DNA of 64,000 nt, taken from NCBI RefSeq assembly GCF_900591205.1, contig NZ_UUPU01000085.1, positions 391,528-455,527 on the forward strand, given 5' to 3'. This DNA is from Pseudomonas viridiflava (GTDB lineage: Bacteria; Pseudomonadota; Gammaproteobacteria; Pseudomonadales; Pseudomonadaceae). How positions within the stretch are numbered: the first letter of the stretch is position 1; every line of letters begins with the position of its first letter. This document shows positions 41,933 to 50,603 of the stretch, piece by piece. The notes under the pieces were generated by a model. That model did no database searches and was not told the origin of the DNA. It was given only the letters and a program-made list of their open reading frames with translations. The position numbers and the translations under genes are program-made.

Positions 41933-42241
41933 TCAAGTGTCTTGCTTGTCTTCCAGCACGGCGCCGGTCTTGGCGTCGAGCTTCACTTCAAAGCGCTTGC
42001 CGGCGGTGTCGGTCAGGTCAACTTCGTAGACCAGTACGCCGCTTTTGTTGTGGTCCAGCTCGGTGTCGGTGATGTCCGCACCGGCATGTTTGGCCACGGC
42101 GGCGGCGTTGAGTTTGTCGAACGGCATCACGGCGCCGGACTTGAGCAGGCCCTCGATCTGATCCGGGCGAACATCCGCCTGGGCCAGGCCGGCGGTCAGG
42201 GTCAGGGCGGTGGCGGCGAACAGTGCGGTCAAGGTTTTCAT
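41933..42241 (-). CDS. Exported PepSY-domain protein
   Basis: 102 residues with a signal peptide (MKTLTALFAATALTLTAGLAQA) and one PepSY domain (VLVYEVDLTDTAGKRFEVKL, DAKTGAVLEDKQ). Such small periplasmic PepSY proteins often accompany two-component systems that respond to cations, or inhibit proteases. No partner gene is adjacent on this strand apart from glpQ 100 bases upstream. AAGGACACAC lies before the ATG. Single-gene unit with its own terminator. Confidence 0.9.
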   Translation of the reverse strand: MKTLTALFAATALTLTAGLAQADVRPDQIEGLLKSGAVMPFDKLNAAAVAKHAGADITDTELDHNKSGVLVYEVDLTDTAGKRFEVKLDAKTGAVLEDKQDT

Positions 42242-42341
42242 GGTGTGTGTCCTTCTTTGGTGAGCTGTTTAAGTGGCGCCAGATTAACCGGCGCAACTTA
42301 ACTCATCCTTAATGGCGCACTGACACCAACGCCCGGCTCAC

Positions 42342-43469
42342 TCAGTACTTATGGTCGCTGAGCAGGTCTTGCACGCTGGACGACGGCCAGCGTTTGTAGA
42401 ACTTCAGCAGCTCGGCGGCGCGGTTGGTGAAGATGCCGTCGACGCCGGCTTTCATCACCTTGTCGAAGTCCACCGGCTCATCCACGGTATAAACGTGCAC
42501 CAGCAGGCCCTTGTCGTGGGTCAGCTTGTTCATTTCAGGCTTCACCAGGTCGGTGTAGCTCTGATCGCCATGGTCGGTCAGCTCAGCCGATGGGCCGGTG
42601 CCGATGGCGCCGAGGCTCTTGGCTTCATCTACCCATTTTTCGAACTCGGCGGTGTCTTTCGGCTCTTGCTTGGCGTAGTAGGCGGCCTTGGTCGGTTCGC
42701 CGGACTCGGCGAAGGTTTGCGTGGATTTCGGCTCGATGCTGCCTGGGCCGACCCACAGCAGCAGGATTTTCGGGGTGTTCGGCATTTCTTTCTGCAGTTC
42801 TTTGAGGCTGGCCGTCTCGAAGGTTTGCAGCACCACGCGGCCCTTGCCCTGGCCGACGCCGGTGTTGCTCTTGCCCAGCTTGGAGCCAGCGGAGCTCAAC
42901 CAGCCTTTGTCCAGCAGCTTGTTTTTCAGGTCGGCTTCGATACCCGGGAATTGCTTGGGCTCCTTGGTTTCGATGTACAGGCCGGGTTTGTGCTGCGGGT
43001 TGCCTTCGGCGATCTTGATGATGTCGTCCAGGCTCTGGATTTTCAGGCCGACGAAGCCTGGGCGCGCACGGTCCGGGTAGGCGGCGTTGAACCAGCTGCC
43101 GGCGTCGAGGGTTTGCAGTTCTTTCCAGGTGAACTCGTTGGCCGAGGCGTCTTTGCGCTCGGGAAACTTGGTGGCCACGTCGGTGGTGCGCTGCAGGTTG
43201 TTGTCGTGCAGGGCGAACAGGACCCCGTCCTTGCTGCGCTGCAGGTCCATTTCCAGGTAGTCGGCGCCCAGGTCGCGTGCGACCTTGTAGGCGGCGGCGG
43301 TGGACTCCGGCGCGTCGTAGGAAGCCCCACGGTGAGCGATCACGGCAGGGTAGGGAATGCCTTCGTTTGTCGCCAATTCAGCCGGGCTGATCGGTTCGGC
43401 AGCCTGTGCCTGGCCGAGGCCGAGCGCCAGTGCGAGCAGCAGGGCGCGCTTGGAAAACGTGACAGGCAT
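42342..43469 (-). CDS. glpQ: Glycerophosphodiester phosphodiesterase, periplasmic
   Basis: 375 residues with signal peptide (MPVTFSKRALLLALALGLGQ..., cleavage near AQA/AEP). GDPD core: IAHRGASYDAPESTAAAYKV with the catalytic His, DYLEMDLQRSKDGVLFALHD with metal-binding Glu/Asp and the second His, and LYIETKEPKQFPG. The length fits periplasmic GlpQ (E. coli 358), which releases glycerol-3-phosphate from deacylated phospholipids. The start at 43469 was chosen because AAAGGA precedes it and the signal peptide begins there. It may be induced by phosphate starvation in Pseudomonas, but no pho-box was recognised. Confidence 0.94.
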   Translation of the reverse strand: MPVTFSKRALLLALALGLGQAQAAEPISPAELATNEGIPYPAVIAHRGASYDAPESTAAAYKVARDLGADYLEMDLQRSKDGVLFALHDNNLQRTTDVATKFPERKDASANEFTWKELQTLDAGSWFNAAYPDRARPGFVGLKIQSLDDIIKIAEGNPQHKPGLYIETKEPKQFPGIEADLKNKLLDKGWLSSAGSKLGKSNTGVGQGKGRVVLQTFETASLKELQKEMPNTPKILLLWVGPGSIEPKSTQTFAESGEPTKAAYYAKQEPKDTAEFEKWVDEAKSLGAIGTGPSAELTDHGDQSYTDLVKPEMNKLTHDKGLLVHVYTVDEPVDFDKVMKAGVDGIFTNRAAELLKFYKRWPSSSVQDLLSDHKY

Positions 43470-43701
43470 ATGCGAAGTCCTTTCGTGGAGGTAGCTTTGA
43501 GAAGGCCTCCTTTTTAACAATTGATTGCGAAAGGCGCTATCACCAAACCGACATTAACGTGCGCACGGGCCAATTTTCTTGGTTTTTTTGGGACGCATTC
43601 CAGTACTCTTGCCCGAAGCCGCCCCGTTAGAGGACGGCACTTTCCGCCACGCGTGTAAACCATCTTTCCAGTCCCTATAGGACTTTTCAGTGAGGTTTAC
43701 C

Positions 43702-44025
43702 ATGCGCATCACTTCCGAGCTTATTTGTCAGGCCGCCGACCAACTCCATGGCTTTGTCGGCCTGAACCGCAAGACTGGCCAGTACATCGTACGTTTCAGC
43801 GAAGACTCCTTCGGCATGGACGTGGCCGATGACGGCATCATCCCCACCGCCGAATTTGTCTGGCTGCCGGCCCCCGAGCAAACCATGACCCTGTCCCGCG
43901 AGCGCATCCAGTTGCTGCTCGATCAGAATATCGACGACCGTATCAACATCAGCGAACCGCTGCGCGTGTATATGCGGCGCGTGGAAATCCCACAGATCAG
44001 TGCGTTGCGCAGCCTGGTGAGTTAG
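43702..44025 (+). CDS. Conserved hypothetical protein, 107 aa
   Basis: No named domain recognised. MRITSELICQAADQLHGFVG begins the protein, followed by RKTGQYIVRFSEDSFGMDVA and a hydrophilic C-terminal half (RERIQLLLDQNIDDRINISE). Mixed alpha/beta, no signal peptide. TGAGGTTTACC precedes the ATG at 43702. The composition and codon use fit the host genome, so I consider it a real Pseudomonas gene of unknown function. Immediately followed by the expanded REP array. Confidence 0.7.
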   Translation: MRITSELICQAADQLHGFVGLNRKTGQYIVRFSEDSFGMDVADDGIIPTAEFVWLPAPEQTMTLSRERIQLLLDQNIDDRINISEPLRVYMRRVEIPQISALRSLVS

Positions 44026-44035
44026 TAAGTGCTGC

Positions 44036-44298
44036 GAGCAGGCTTGTTATGGTGAGCAGGCTTGTAGTGGCAAGCAGGCTTGTTTTGGTAAGCAGGCTTA
44101 TTGTGGCAAGTAGGCTTGTAGTGGCGAGCGGGCTTGTAGTGGCGAGCGGGCTTGCCCGCGTTGGGGTGCGAAGCGCCCCCCCTTCAGCCTCCTCGGTATT
44201 TCAGATACACCGAGAGCGCTGGTTTTGGGGCTGCTTCGCACCCCAACGCGGGCAAGCCCGCTCGCCACAACAAGCCTGCTTGCCACACAAGCCTGCTC
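44036..44298. repeat. REPIN flanked by 18-bp tandem repeats of its own head
   Basis: Six consecutive 18-bp units begin at 44036, 44054, 44072, 44090, 44108 and 44126; consensus RAGCAGGCTTGTAGTGGC. They lead without a break into a GTGGCGAGCGGGCTTGC-type REPIN (44144-44268). On the far side the same unit continues in reverse complement (44264-44281, then a 17-bp copy 44282-44298). Units differ from each other at several positions, so the array is not very recent. Between convergent genes. Confidence 0.9.
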
Positions 44299-44313
44299 GA
44301 AACACATGCAGGG

Positions 44314-44637
44314 TTACTCGCTCGTGAAGGCGTAAGCCCGCTCCACCTTGCACACCCGCGTTTGAAACGCCGAGTACCAGGTGGCGCGCCCTTGCTCGCG
44401 CACCGCACGGTGCTCGGCCTGCTGCTTCCAGGCCAGGATCGCCGCCTCGCTTTCCCAGTACGACACGGTAATGCCCAGGCCATCCTCTCGCGCCGATTCC
44501 ACGCCTAGAAACCCCGGTTGTTCGCGTGCCAGTGCCAACATACGGTTGGCGGCCTGGCCGTAGCCTTGATCACCTTCGGTGCGTAATGAGCTGAAAATCA
44601 CTGCGTAGTAGGGCGGGGTGGGTGTGTTGGCGATCAT
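44314..44637 (-). CDS. Antibiotic-biosynthesis-monooxygenase-like (ABM) protein
   Basis: 107 residues of the dimeric ferredoxin-like ABM fold: YYAVIFSSLRTEGDQGYGQA, ANRMLALAREQPGFLGVESA, the GITVSYWESEAAILAWKQQA pattern and HRAVREQGRATWY. Members are small haem-degrading or quinone-type oxygenases, many uncharacterised. The ATG at 44637 overlaps the stop of the upstream amidotransferase gene (ATGA), so they are co-translated. Confidence 0.88.
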   Translation of the reverse strand: MIANTPTPPYYAVIFSSLRTEGDQGYGQAANRMLALAREQPGFLGVESAREDGLGITVSYWESEAAILAWKQQAEHRAVREQGRATWYSAFQTRVCKVERAYAFTSE

Positions 44638-45341
44638 GCCGATTGCTCCTGGCACGCGTTGAGCAGGGCAATCGCCAGGGGCGGGGTAATGCCCCTGAGC
44701 GCGGCGCGTTCCGGCTGGAACAGGGTGGCGACAAAAAACGGATGGTCGAGCAACTCCAGAGCGCGCAGATCCCCCGCCGAGTCGTGGCCACTGGGGATCA
44801 GGTCACCCGCCAGCAACGCGTCGAGGAACTGCGGGTTTACTCCGTAGCTGCAGCGATAACCTTCATGCAGGTGCAAGGTGCCGTAGGCGTCGGCGATACG
44901 TGTATAGGGCATTAAACGTAGGGTGCCGGTCGCTTCCACTAAGGCGCAACTTAGAGGGGTGATGATTGCGCGATTGGCTTGCGGGGCGAGCTCGCCATGT
45001 TCGGCATCGGCCCAGCCCAGCACATTGCGCGCATATTCCAGCACTGCGTGTTGAAACCCGCCGCAGGTGCCGAGGAAAGGTCGCCGGTGCTCGCGGGCAA
45101 AACGGATGGCGCGCAGGGCGCCCTCGGTGTCGCGGTAGGGGCTGGCGGGCACGCACCAGAAGCCGTCGTAGCCCTGCAGCTCAGCCGCAGGGGTGAGGGT
45201 GTCGGTGTCGAGCCAGTGCAGATGCACCGTCAGGCCGAGGGTCTCGGCGGCGTGTTGCACTGCAACGGGAATGGCCTGGTGCGCGGTCACATCGGGGTTG
45301 TAGTCGCCGATCAAGGCGAGGTGCAGAGCGGTGGCGGTCAT
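44634..45341 (-). CDS. CTP-synthase C-terminal-region-related glutamine amidotransferase
   Basis: A 235-residue class I glutamine amidotransferase-like protein without the synthetase domain of PyrG. The nucleophile is Cys93 in FLGTCGGFQHAVLEYARNVL, with the partner His near FFVATLFQPER replaced by Gln/Pro context (the usual H-P-E is not visible there), so glutaminase activity is uncertain. Annotated relatives are called CTP synthase C-terminal region-related (seleno)proteins. It is first in a two-gene operon with the ABM protein and divergent from a LysR gene. Confidence 0.82.
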   Translation of the reverse strand: MTATALHLALIGDYNPDVTAHQAIPVAVQHAAETLGLTVHLHWLDTDTLTPAAELQGYDGFWCVPASPYRDTEGALRAIRFAREHRRPFLGTCGGFQHAVLEYARNVLGWADAEHGELAPQANRAIITPLSCALVEATGTLRLMPYTRIADAYGTLHLHEGYRCSYGVNPQFLDALLAGDLIPSGHDSAGDLRALELLDHPFFVATLFQPERAALRGITPPLAIALLNACQEQSA

Positions 45342-45383
45342 CTAAGGCATCCCATGGCTTGTTGTGTCCTGTTGCGCACTATA

Positions 45384-45413
45384 GATTGGCGTTCACGCAA
45401 TCAATATTGGCGT
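45384..45413. promoter_or_regulatory. LysR-type T-N11-A site and 21-bp-spaced direct repeat
   Basis: ATT-N11-AAT at 45384-45400 is a classic LysR box with internal dyad (ATTGgCGT..ACGCAAT). The string ATTGGCGTT occurs again exactly 21 bases on (45405-45413), two helical turns away. Both lie in the 80-base gap between the amidotransferase gene and the divergent LysR gene. Confidence 0.65.
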
Positions 45414-45421
45414 TTGCCCAT

Positions 45422-46303
45422 ATGTTCAATGCATCCACGCACTATCAAATTGACTATGCCGACCTGTCGCTGATCCTTGCCTTGGTGCGTGGTGGCACGC
45501 TGGCGCGGGCGGCGGCGTTGTTACGGGTGGATGTGTCCACGGTGTTCCGTGCGGTGCGACGCCTGGAGGCGGCGCTGGGCCAGACGCTGTTTGAAAAAAG
45601 CCGCGCCGGCTACTTGCCCACCAGCCTGGCCGGCACCCTGGCGCAGCAGGCGGAGTACGCCGAGCAAGCGTTGGAGGCCGCGCGGGTCGGCGTGGAGCAA
45701 GGCGGTGAGGTGATCAGCGGCACGGTGCGCCTCACCTGTACCGACTCGGTGTTGCAGGGTTTGCTGCTGCCGGCCCTGGCGCAGTTCATGCCGCAGTTCC
45801 CGGCGCTGACGCTGGAGCTGAGCACCTCGAATGATTTCGCCAACCTCAGCCGCCGCGACGCGGACATCGCTCTGCGCTTGACTCGCACGCCGCCGGAGCA
45901 TCTTGTAGGGCGCTGTCTTGGCACCGTGTCGTACCAAGTGTGCGCGAGTCTCGACTATGCACGCCGCCACTCAGGCGTCGAGCTCGCCGATATGGCCTGG
46001 ATCGCCCCGGATGACTTCCTGCCCGATCACCCCACGGTCGCCTGGCGCCGCGAGCATTTGCCGGGCGTACGCCCCAGTTATCGCTGCAACAGCATGCTCT
46101 CGGTGACCGAGTTGGTGCGAGCGGGATTGGGTGTGGCGGCGCTACCGGATTTTCTATTGGGTGACGCCCTGCAACCGCTGGGCCCTGCGTTAACAGGGCA
46201 CGATACGGCGTTATGGCTGCTGACGCGTCCCGATTGCCGGGCGTTGCGCTCGGTGGTCACGCTGTTTGATGAGTTGGGGCGGCATGTGCAGATGAAACGC
46301 TGA
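45422..46303 (+). CDS. LysR-family regulator of the amidotransferase/ABM operon
   Basis: 293 residues: HTH ~10-70 (LSLILALVRGGTLARAAALL, STVFRAVRRLEAALG), then an effector domain (GTVRLTCTDSVLQGLLLPAL). ATG at 45422 chosen because the HTH then has the usual short N-terminal lead; the open frame continues upstream without a ribosome-binding site. The divergent amidotransferase operon and the LysR box between them make that operon the likely target. Confidence 0.88.
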   Translation: MFNASTHYQIDYADLSLILALVRGGTLARAAALLRVDVSTVFRAVRRLEAALGQTLFEKSRAGYLPTSLAGTLAQQAEYAEQALEAARVGVEQGGEVISGTVRLTCTDSVLQGLLLPALAQFMPQFPALTLELSTSNDFANLSRRDADIALRLTRTPPEHLVGRCLGTVSYQVCASLDYARRHSGVELADMAWIAPDDFLPDHPTVAWRREHLPGVRPSYRCNSMLSVTELVRAGLGVAALPDFLLGDALQPLGPALTGHDTALWLLTRPDCRALRSVVTLFDELGRHVQMKR

Positions 46304-46319
46304 GGCAACGCAGAACCCC

Positions 46320-46407
46320 TGTGAGAGGGGGCTTGCTCCCGATGGCAGTGCGTCAGTCGCTACAGTTGGCACAGAACTGACGCATTCGGGAGCAAGCCCC
46401 CTCCCAC
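46320..46407. repeat. REPIN, GGGAGGGGGC type
   Basis: TGTGAGAGGGGGCTTGCTCC pairs with GGAGCAAGCCCCCTCCCAC at the other end, with an inner GCGTCAGT/ACTGACGC pair. One mismatch in the left head. Between convergent LysR and DUF1003 genes. Confidence 0.9.
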
Positions 46408-46422
46408 CCTGGATATGCGTTG

Positions 46423-46944
46423 TTACTGAGGTTTTCGTACAAAGTTTTGATGCATTTCGCAGGTTAGGCTGTCGATGTGTTCCGTCAGCTGTTTGGTCAT
46501 TTCCGTTAGCCGGGTGTTCTGCTCCAGCAGTTCCAGCAACTGCTTGGTGGTTTGCGCGGCCTGGGCCTGGCGTTCGGAGTTGGCGATGGCCAGTGCTTCG
46601 CGGTGCTGCGCGTCGGCGTCCGACTGGGCTTTATCGCGGGCTGCCTGTCTTGTCTGGGCCAGCAGGATCAGCGGCGCGGCGTAGGCCGATTGCAGGCTGA
46701 AGGCCAGGTTGAGCAGGATGAACGGGTACACGTCGAAGTGTGTGATGCCGGTCATGTTCAGCACCACCCACAAAATCACGATCGCAGTTTGCGCACCGAG
46801 GAAGGTAGGTGTGCCGAAGAAGCGGGCGAAGGCTTCGGCCTTGAGGGCAAAGGTGTCGTTGCCGAAGGTCGGCGCCAGGTGGGCGTGGCCGCGGTGGAAA
46901 CGCAGGTGGTCGACGGGGGCGGCTTCGGGCTTGTCTGGGGTCAT
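46423..46944 (-). CDS. DUF1003 membrane protein
   Basis: 173 residues: two transmembrane helices at ~48-68 and ~78-98 bounding the family motif FDVYPFILLNLAFSLQSAYA and APLILLAQTRQAARDKAQSD, then a long coiled-coil tail (AQTTKQLLELLEQNTRLTEM). The family is widespread and of unknown function. Transcribed away from the neighbouring BdlA-like gene's 3' end side; no operon partner seen. Confidence 0.92.
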   Translation of the reverse strand: MTPDKPEAAPVDHLRFHRGHAHLAPTFGNDTFALKAEAFARFFGTPTFLGAQTAIVILWVVLNMTGITHFDVYPFILLNLAFSLQSAYAAPLILLAQTRQAARDKAQSDADAQHREALAIANSERQAQAAQTTKQLLELLEQNTRLTEMTKQLTEHIDSLTCEMHQNFVRKPQ

Positions 46945-47017
46945 GGCGGGCTCGGATTTTCATAGAGACAGTGAAGCACTATAGACCGAGCCCTCGGCCG
47001 CCCGCATGAAGATAGGG

Positions 47018-48337
47018 TCAGTTGGCGCCACGCTCATTGGCAAATGCGCTGACGGCCTGCACCGCCTCGCTGGTGCCTTCGCGAATCTGCAGGATCACCG
47101 TACCGGCCTGGTTGGCCAGTTCTACACCTTGCGCGGCGCGGTCGCGGGTGGCGTCCATGCTGTCGATGGCCTGGCGGGTCTCGGCCTGAATCATCGCGAT
47201 CATGCTGGAAATCTCCGTGGTGGAACCGCTGGTGCGTGCCGCCAATTGCCGTACTTCATCGGCTACCACGGCAAACCCGCGGCCTTGTTCACCGGCGCGG
47301 GCTGCTTCGATGGCCGCGTTGAGGGCCAGCAGGTTGGTCTGGTCGGCGATGCCGCGAATGGTGTTGACGATGGCGGTGATCTGCTGCGAGCGATCACCGA
47401 GCTTGGCGATCAACTGCGAAGAATCGTCAATATCTGCGGAAATTTCTCGCATGCCACTGGCAGTTTTCTGAATCACCTCGGCGCCTTTTTCCGCCATGTC
47501 CTGGGTGTGCAGGGACAAGTGATATGCCTGGGCTGCGCTCTGTGCATCCGCAGCGTGTTGTTGCACGCGCGCGGTGATGTCCGAGGCGAATTTGACCACC
47601 TTGCACAGGCGCCCGCTGGCGTCGTACACCGGGTTGTAGTTGGCCTCGAGCCACACGGTCTGGCCGTTTTTATCCACGCGTTCGAATTGGCCGCTGAACA
47701 GCTCGCCTTGATTCAAGCGCCGCCAGAAATCACTGTAGGCCGAGCTTTTGGCCAGCTCCGGGGTGCAGAACAGACGGTGATGTTCGCCCTGAATCTGCCT
47801 CAGGGTGTAGCCCATGCGCTGCAAAAAATTCGCGTTGGCGGTGATGATGGTGCCGTCGAGGTTGAACTCGATCACCGCCATCGCCCGACCGATCGCTTCC
47901 AGCTTGGCGTTGGTTTCGCTTTCGGCCTGCATGCGCGGGGTGACATCCATGGCGTACTTCACGACTTTGACCACCTGGCCCGCCTCATCACGCACCGGGT
48001 TGTAGCTGGCTTCCAGCCACACCGAATGCCCGTTGCCGCTTACGCGTTCAAAGGTGCCGGACTGCAACTGGCCGCTGCGCAGGCTCGACCACCACTGGCC
48101 ATACTCGGCGCTGCGGGCGAAGGCGGGCGTGCAGAACATCCGGTGAGGCTGGCCTTCGACCTGTTCGGCGCGGTAGCCCATGGTCTTGAGGAAGTTGTCA
48201 TTGGCGCGCAGCACAGTGCCGTGCAGGTCGAATTCGATCACTGCCATGGAGCGCTCGATGGCATCCAGCAAGCTGGCCTGATGGGCGATGGTATGTTGCA
48301 GGGTATTGATGGTTTTCTTGTGGGCGTTGAATAGCAT
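47018..48337 (-). CDS. Soluble PAS-PAS methyl-accepting signalling protein (BdlA-like), second copy
   Basis: 439 residues, no transmembrane segment. Two PAS domains (IERSMAVIEFDLHGTVLRAN near residue 26 and IGRAMAVIEFNLDGTIITAN near 146), each with a PAC motif (VWLEASYNPVRDEAGQVVKV; VWLEANYNPVYDASGRLCKV), then an MCP signalling domain with the tip DQTNLLALNAAIEAARAGEQ. The second PAS shares long identical runs with the copy at 9630. BdlA-type proteins link redox or nutrient cues to c-di-GMP and biofilm dispersal; the diguanylate cyclase gene 265 bases upstream on the same strand fits this. The ATG at 48337 has no clear ribosome-binding site; a TTG six codons upstream is an alternative. Confidence 0.9.
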   Translation of the reverse strand: MLFNAHKKTINTLQHTIAHQASLLDAIERSMAVIEFDLHGTVLRANDNFLKTMGYRAEQVEGQPHRMFCTPAFARSAEYGQWWSSLRSGQLQSGTFERVSGNGHSVWLEASYNPVRDEAGQVVKVVKYAMDVTPRMQAESETNAKLEAIGRAMAVIEFNLDGTIITANANFLQRMGYTLRQIQGEHHRLFCTPELAKSSAYSDFWRRLNQGELFSGQFERVDKNGQTVWLEANYNPVYDASGRLCKVVKFASDITARVQQHAADAQSAAQAYHLSLHTQDMAEKGAEVIQKTASGMREISADIDDSSQLIAKLGDRSQQITAIVNTIRGIADQTNLLALNAAIEAARAGEQGRGFAVVADEVRQLAARTSGSTTEISSMIAMIQAETRQAIDSMDATRDRAAQGVELANQAGTVILQIREGTSEAVQAVSAFANERGAN

Positions 48338-48601
48338 GTTCGGGGGCTCGGGCAAGCAAACAGCAGGGAGTATCCATGGGTATGCGCCTGCCCCCGTAAG
48401 GCATTTGCCGTACGGTTGACGTGCTCATTGTCAGCTTCCTTGTGCTGACAGCGGGGGTGGAACAACGGGTTCAGAGTGATCAGCCTGCCAAGAAGTTCGC
48501 CGCTTGGGGCGGTCCTTTTTTGGGTAGGTGACCGATGGTGTCATTATGCTACTGCCGAGGAGTCGCGGCGGCGAATTCAGACGAGATGTCGTAAGACAAC
48601 T

Positions 48602-49660
<1,059 letters not shown>

Positions 49661-49852
49661 AGATTCCTGGTTCAGCTATTTTTTTACAGGTACGGCGAGG
49701 CGCGTCCGCTGGATTAACCGTTGATCGGATAATGCCAGTGAATATTGTCAGTTATTAGCGTGGGAATAATCAGTGTCCTTCCAGGCCATTTGCGCAATAC
49801 AGAGGGCGAATGCGTCAAAAACGACCCGAAATGTCGCTTTCACATCAGCGGT

Positions 49853-50479
49853 TTACGGCTGGCGCGGCGATTTCACTTCGTAGCCGGCGAGGAACAGATT
49901 GATGGCTGAGTCGATCACCTCGGCCTGGGCAGTGGCATCCAGGGTGGGCTGGCCCAGGGTAATCTGCGGCCAGAACGCGAAGGCTTTCAGCAGGCTCTGG
50001 ATCTGGTGGGCGGCAAAGGCGGGATCGTTGCAGGTGAGGCGGCCGTCTTCTTGGGCGGCGCGCACCCATTGGGTAAAGCCTTCTTCGCGTTCGCTCAGGC
50101 GGTTGACCATATCTTGCGCCCGCTCCGGTGAGTGAATAGTGGCGGCGATGGCGACGCGGGCCAGGTCGAGGAAGTTGGCGTCCGACATCATTTTCATCTT
50201 CGCTTCCAGCAACCCGCGCAATTGTTCGCGCAGGGGGCGGTCACTGGTATAGGTGGCGTCGAGTTGCGCGACGCTGCTGGCCCAGAGCTGATGGAGAATT
50301 TCGGAGAACAGCTCTTCCTTGCTGGGGAAATGGTTGTATACCGTGCGTTTGGACACGCCGGCGGTGGCAGCGATTTTGTCCATACTGGTGACCTCGAACC
50401 CGTTAGCCCGAAACTCGGCGATAGCCGCAGCCACAATGGCTTCGCGTTTGCGGTCGGTAAGGCGTTGAGAGGCAGTCAT
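49853..50479 (-). CDS. TetR-family transcriptional repressor
   Basis: 208 residues: an N-terminal TetR HTH at ~10-56 (REAIVAAAIAEFRANGFEVT, SMDKIAATAGVSKRTVYNHF) and a C-terminal ligand domain of the AefR-like type (LDLARVAIAATIHSPERAQD). Divergent from an MBL-fold hydrolase gene, with a palindrome between the two start codons that is its likely operator; it should repress that gene and itself. Confidence 0.92.
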   Translation of the reverse strand: MTASQRLTDRKREAIVAAAIAEFRANGFEVTSMDKIAATAGVSKRTVYNHFPSKEELFSEILHQLWASSVAQLDATYTSDRPLREQLRGLLEAKMKMMSDANFLDLARVAIAATIHSPERAQDMVNRLSEREEGFTQWVRAAQEDGRLTCNDPAFAAHQIQSLLKAFAFWPQITLGQPTLDATAQAEVIDSAINLFLAGYEVKSPRQP

Positions 50480-50555
50480 GGAAGGCGCTCGGTCCTTTGA
50501 GGGAGAATTACACCGGGTAGTTTACTTGTTCCGGATTTTGTTGCAATCTAGAAAC

Positions 50556-50571
50556 TACACTGTGCAGTGTA
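50556..50571. promoter_or_regulatory. Putative TetR operator
   Basis: TACACTG-TG-CAGTGTA, a 7-bp perfect inverted repeat with a two-base centre, 33 bases before the MBL start codon. A half-site-like TTACACCGGGTAG lies nearer the tetR start codon. Confidence 0.75.
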
Positions 50572-50603
50572 ACTTATGAGCGGATCGTAGGAGTCACTCA
50601 GTA

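Noticed and set aside
42351..43517. Long plus-strand frame opposite glpQ
   Set aside because: The glpQ protein has a signal peptide and catalytic motifs. The opposite frame has none.
44036..44298. Possible CRISPR array
   Set aside because: The period is 18 bp with no unique spacers, and the units continue into a REP palindrome. No cas genes are near.
47006..48334. Long plus-strand frame opposite the second PAS-PAS-MCP gene
   Set aside because: Repeating HG-rich antisense composition and no motif; the minus-strand frame has two PAS domains.
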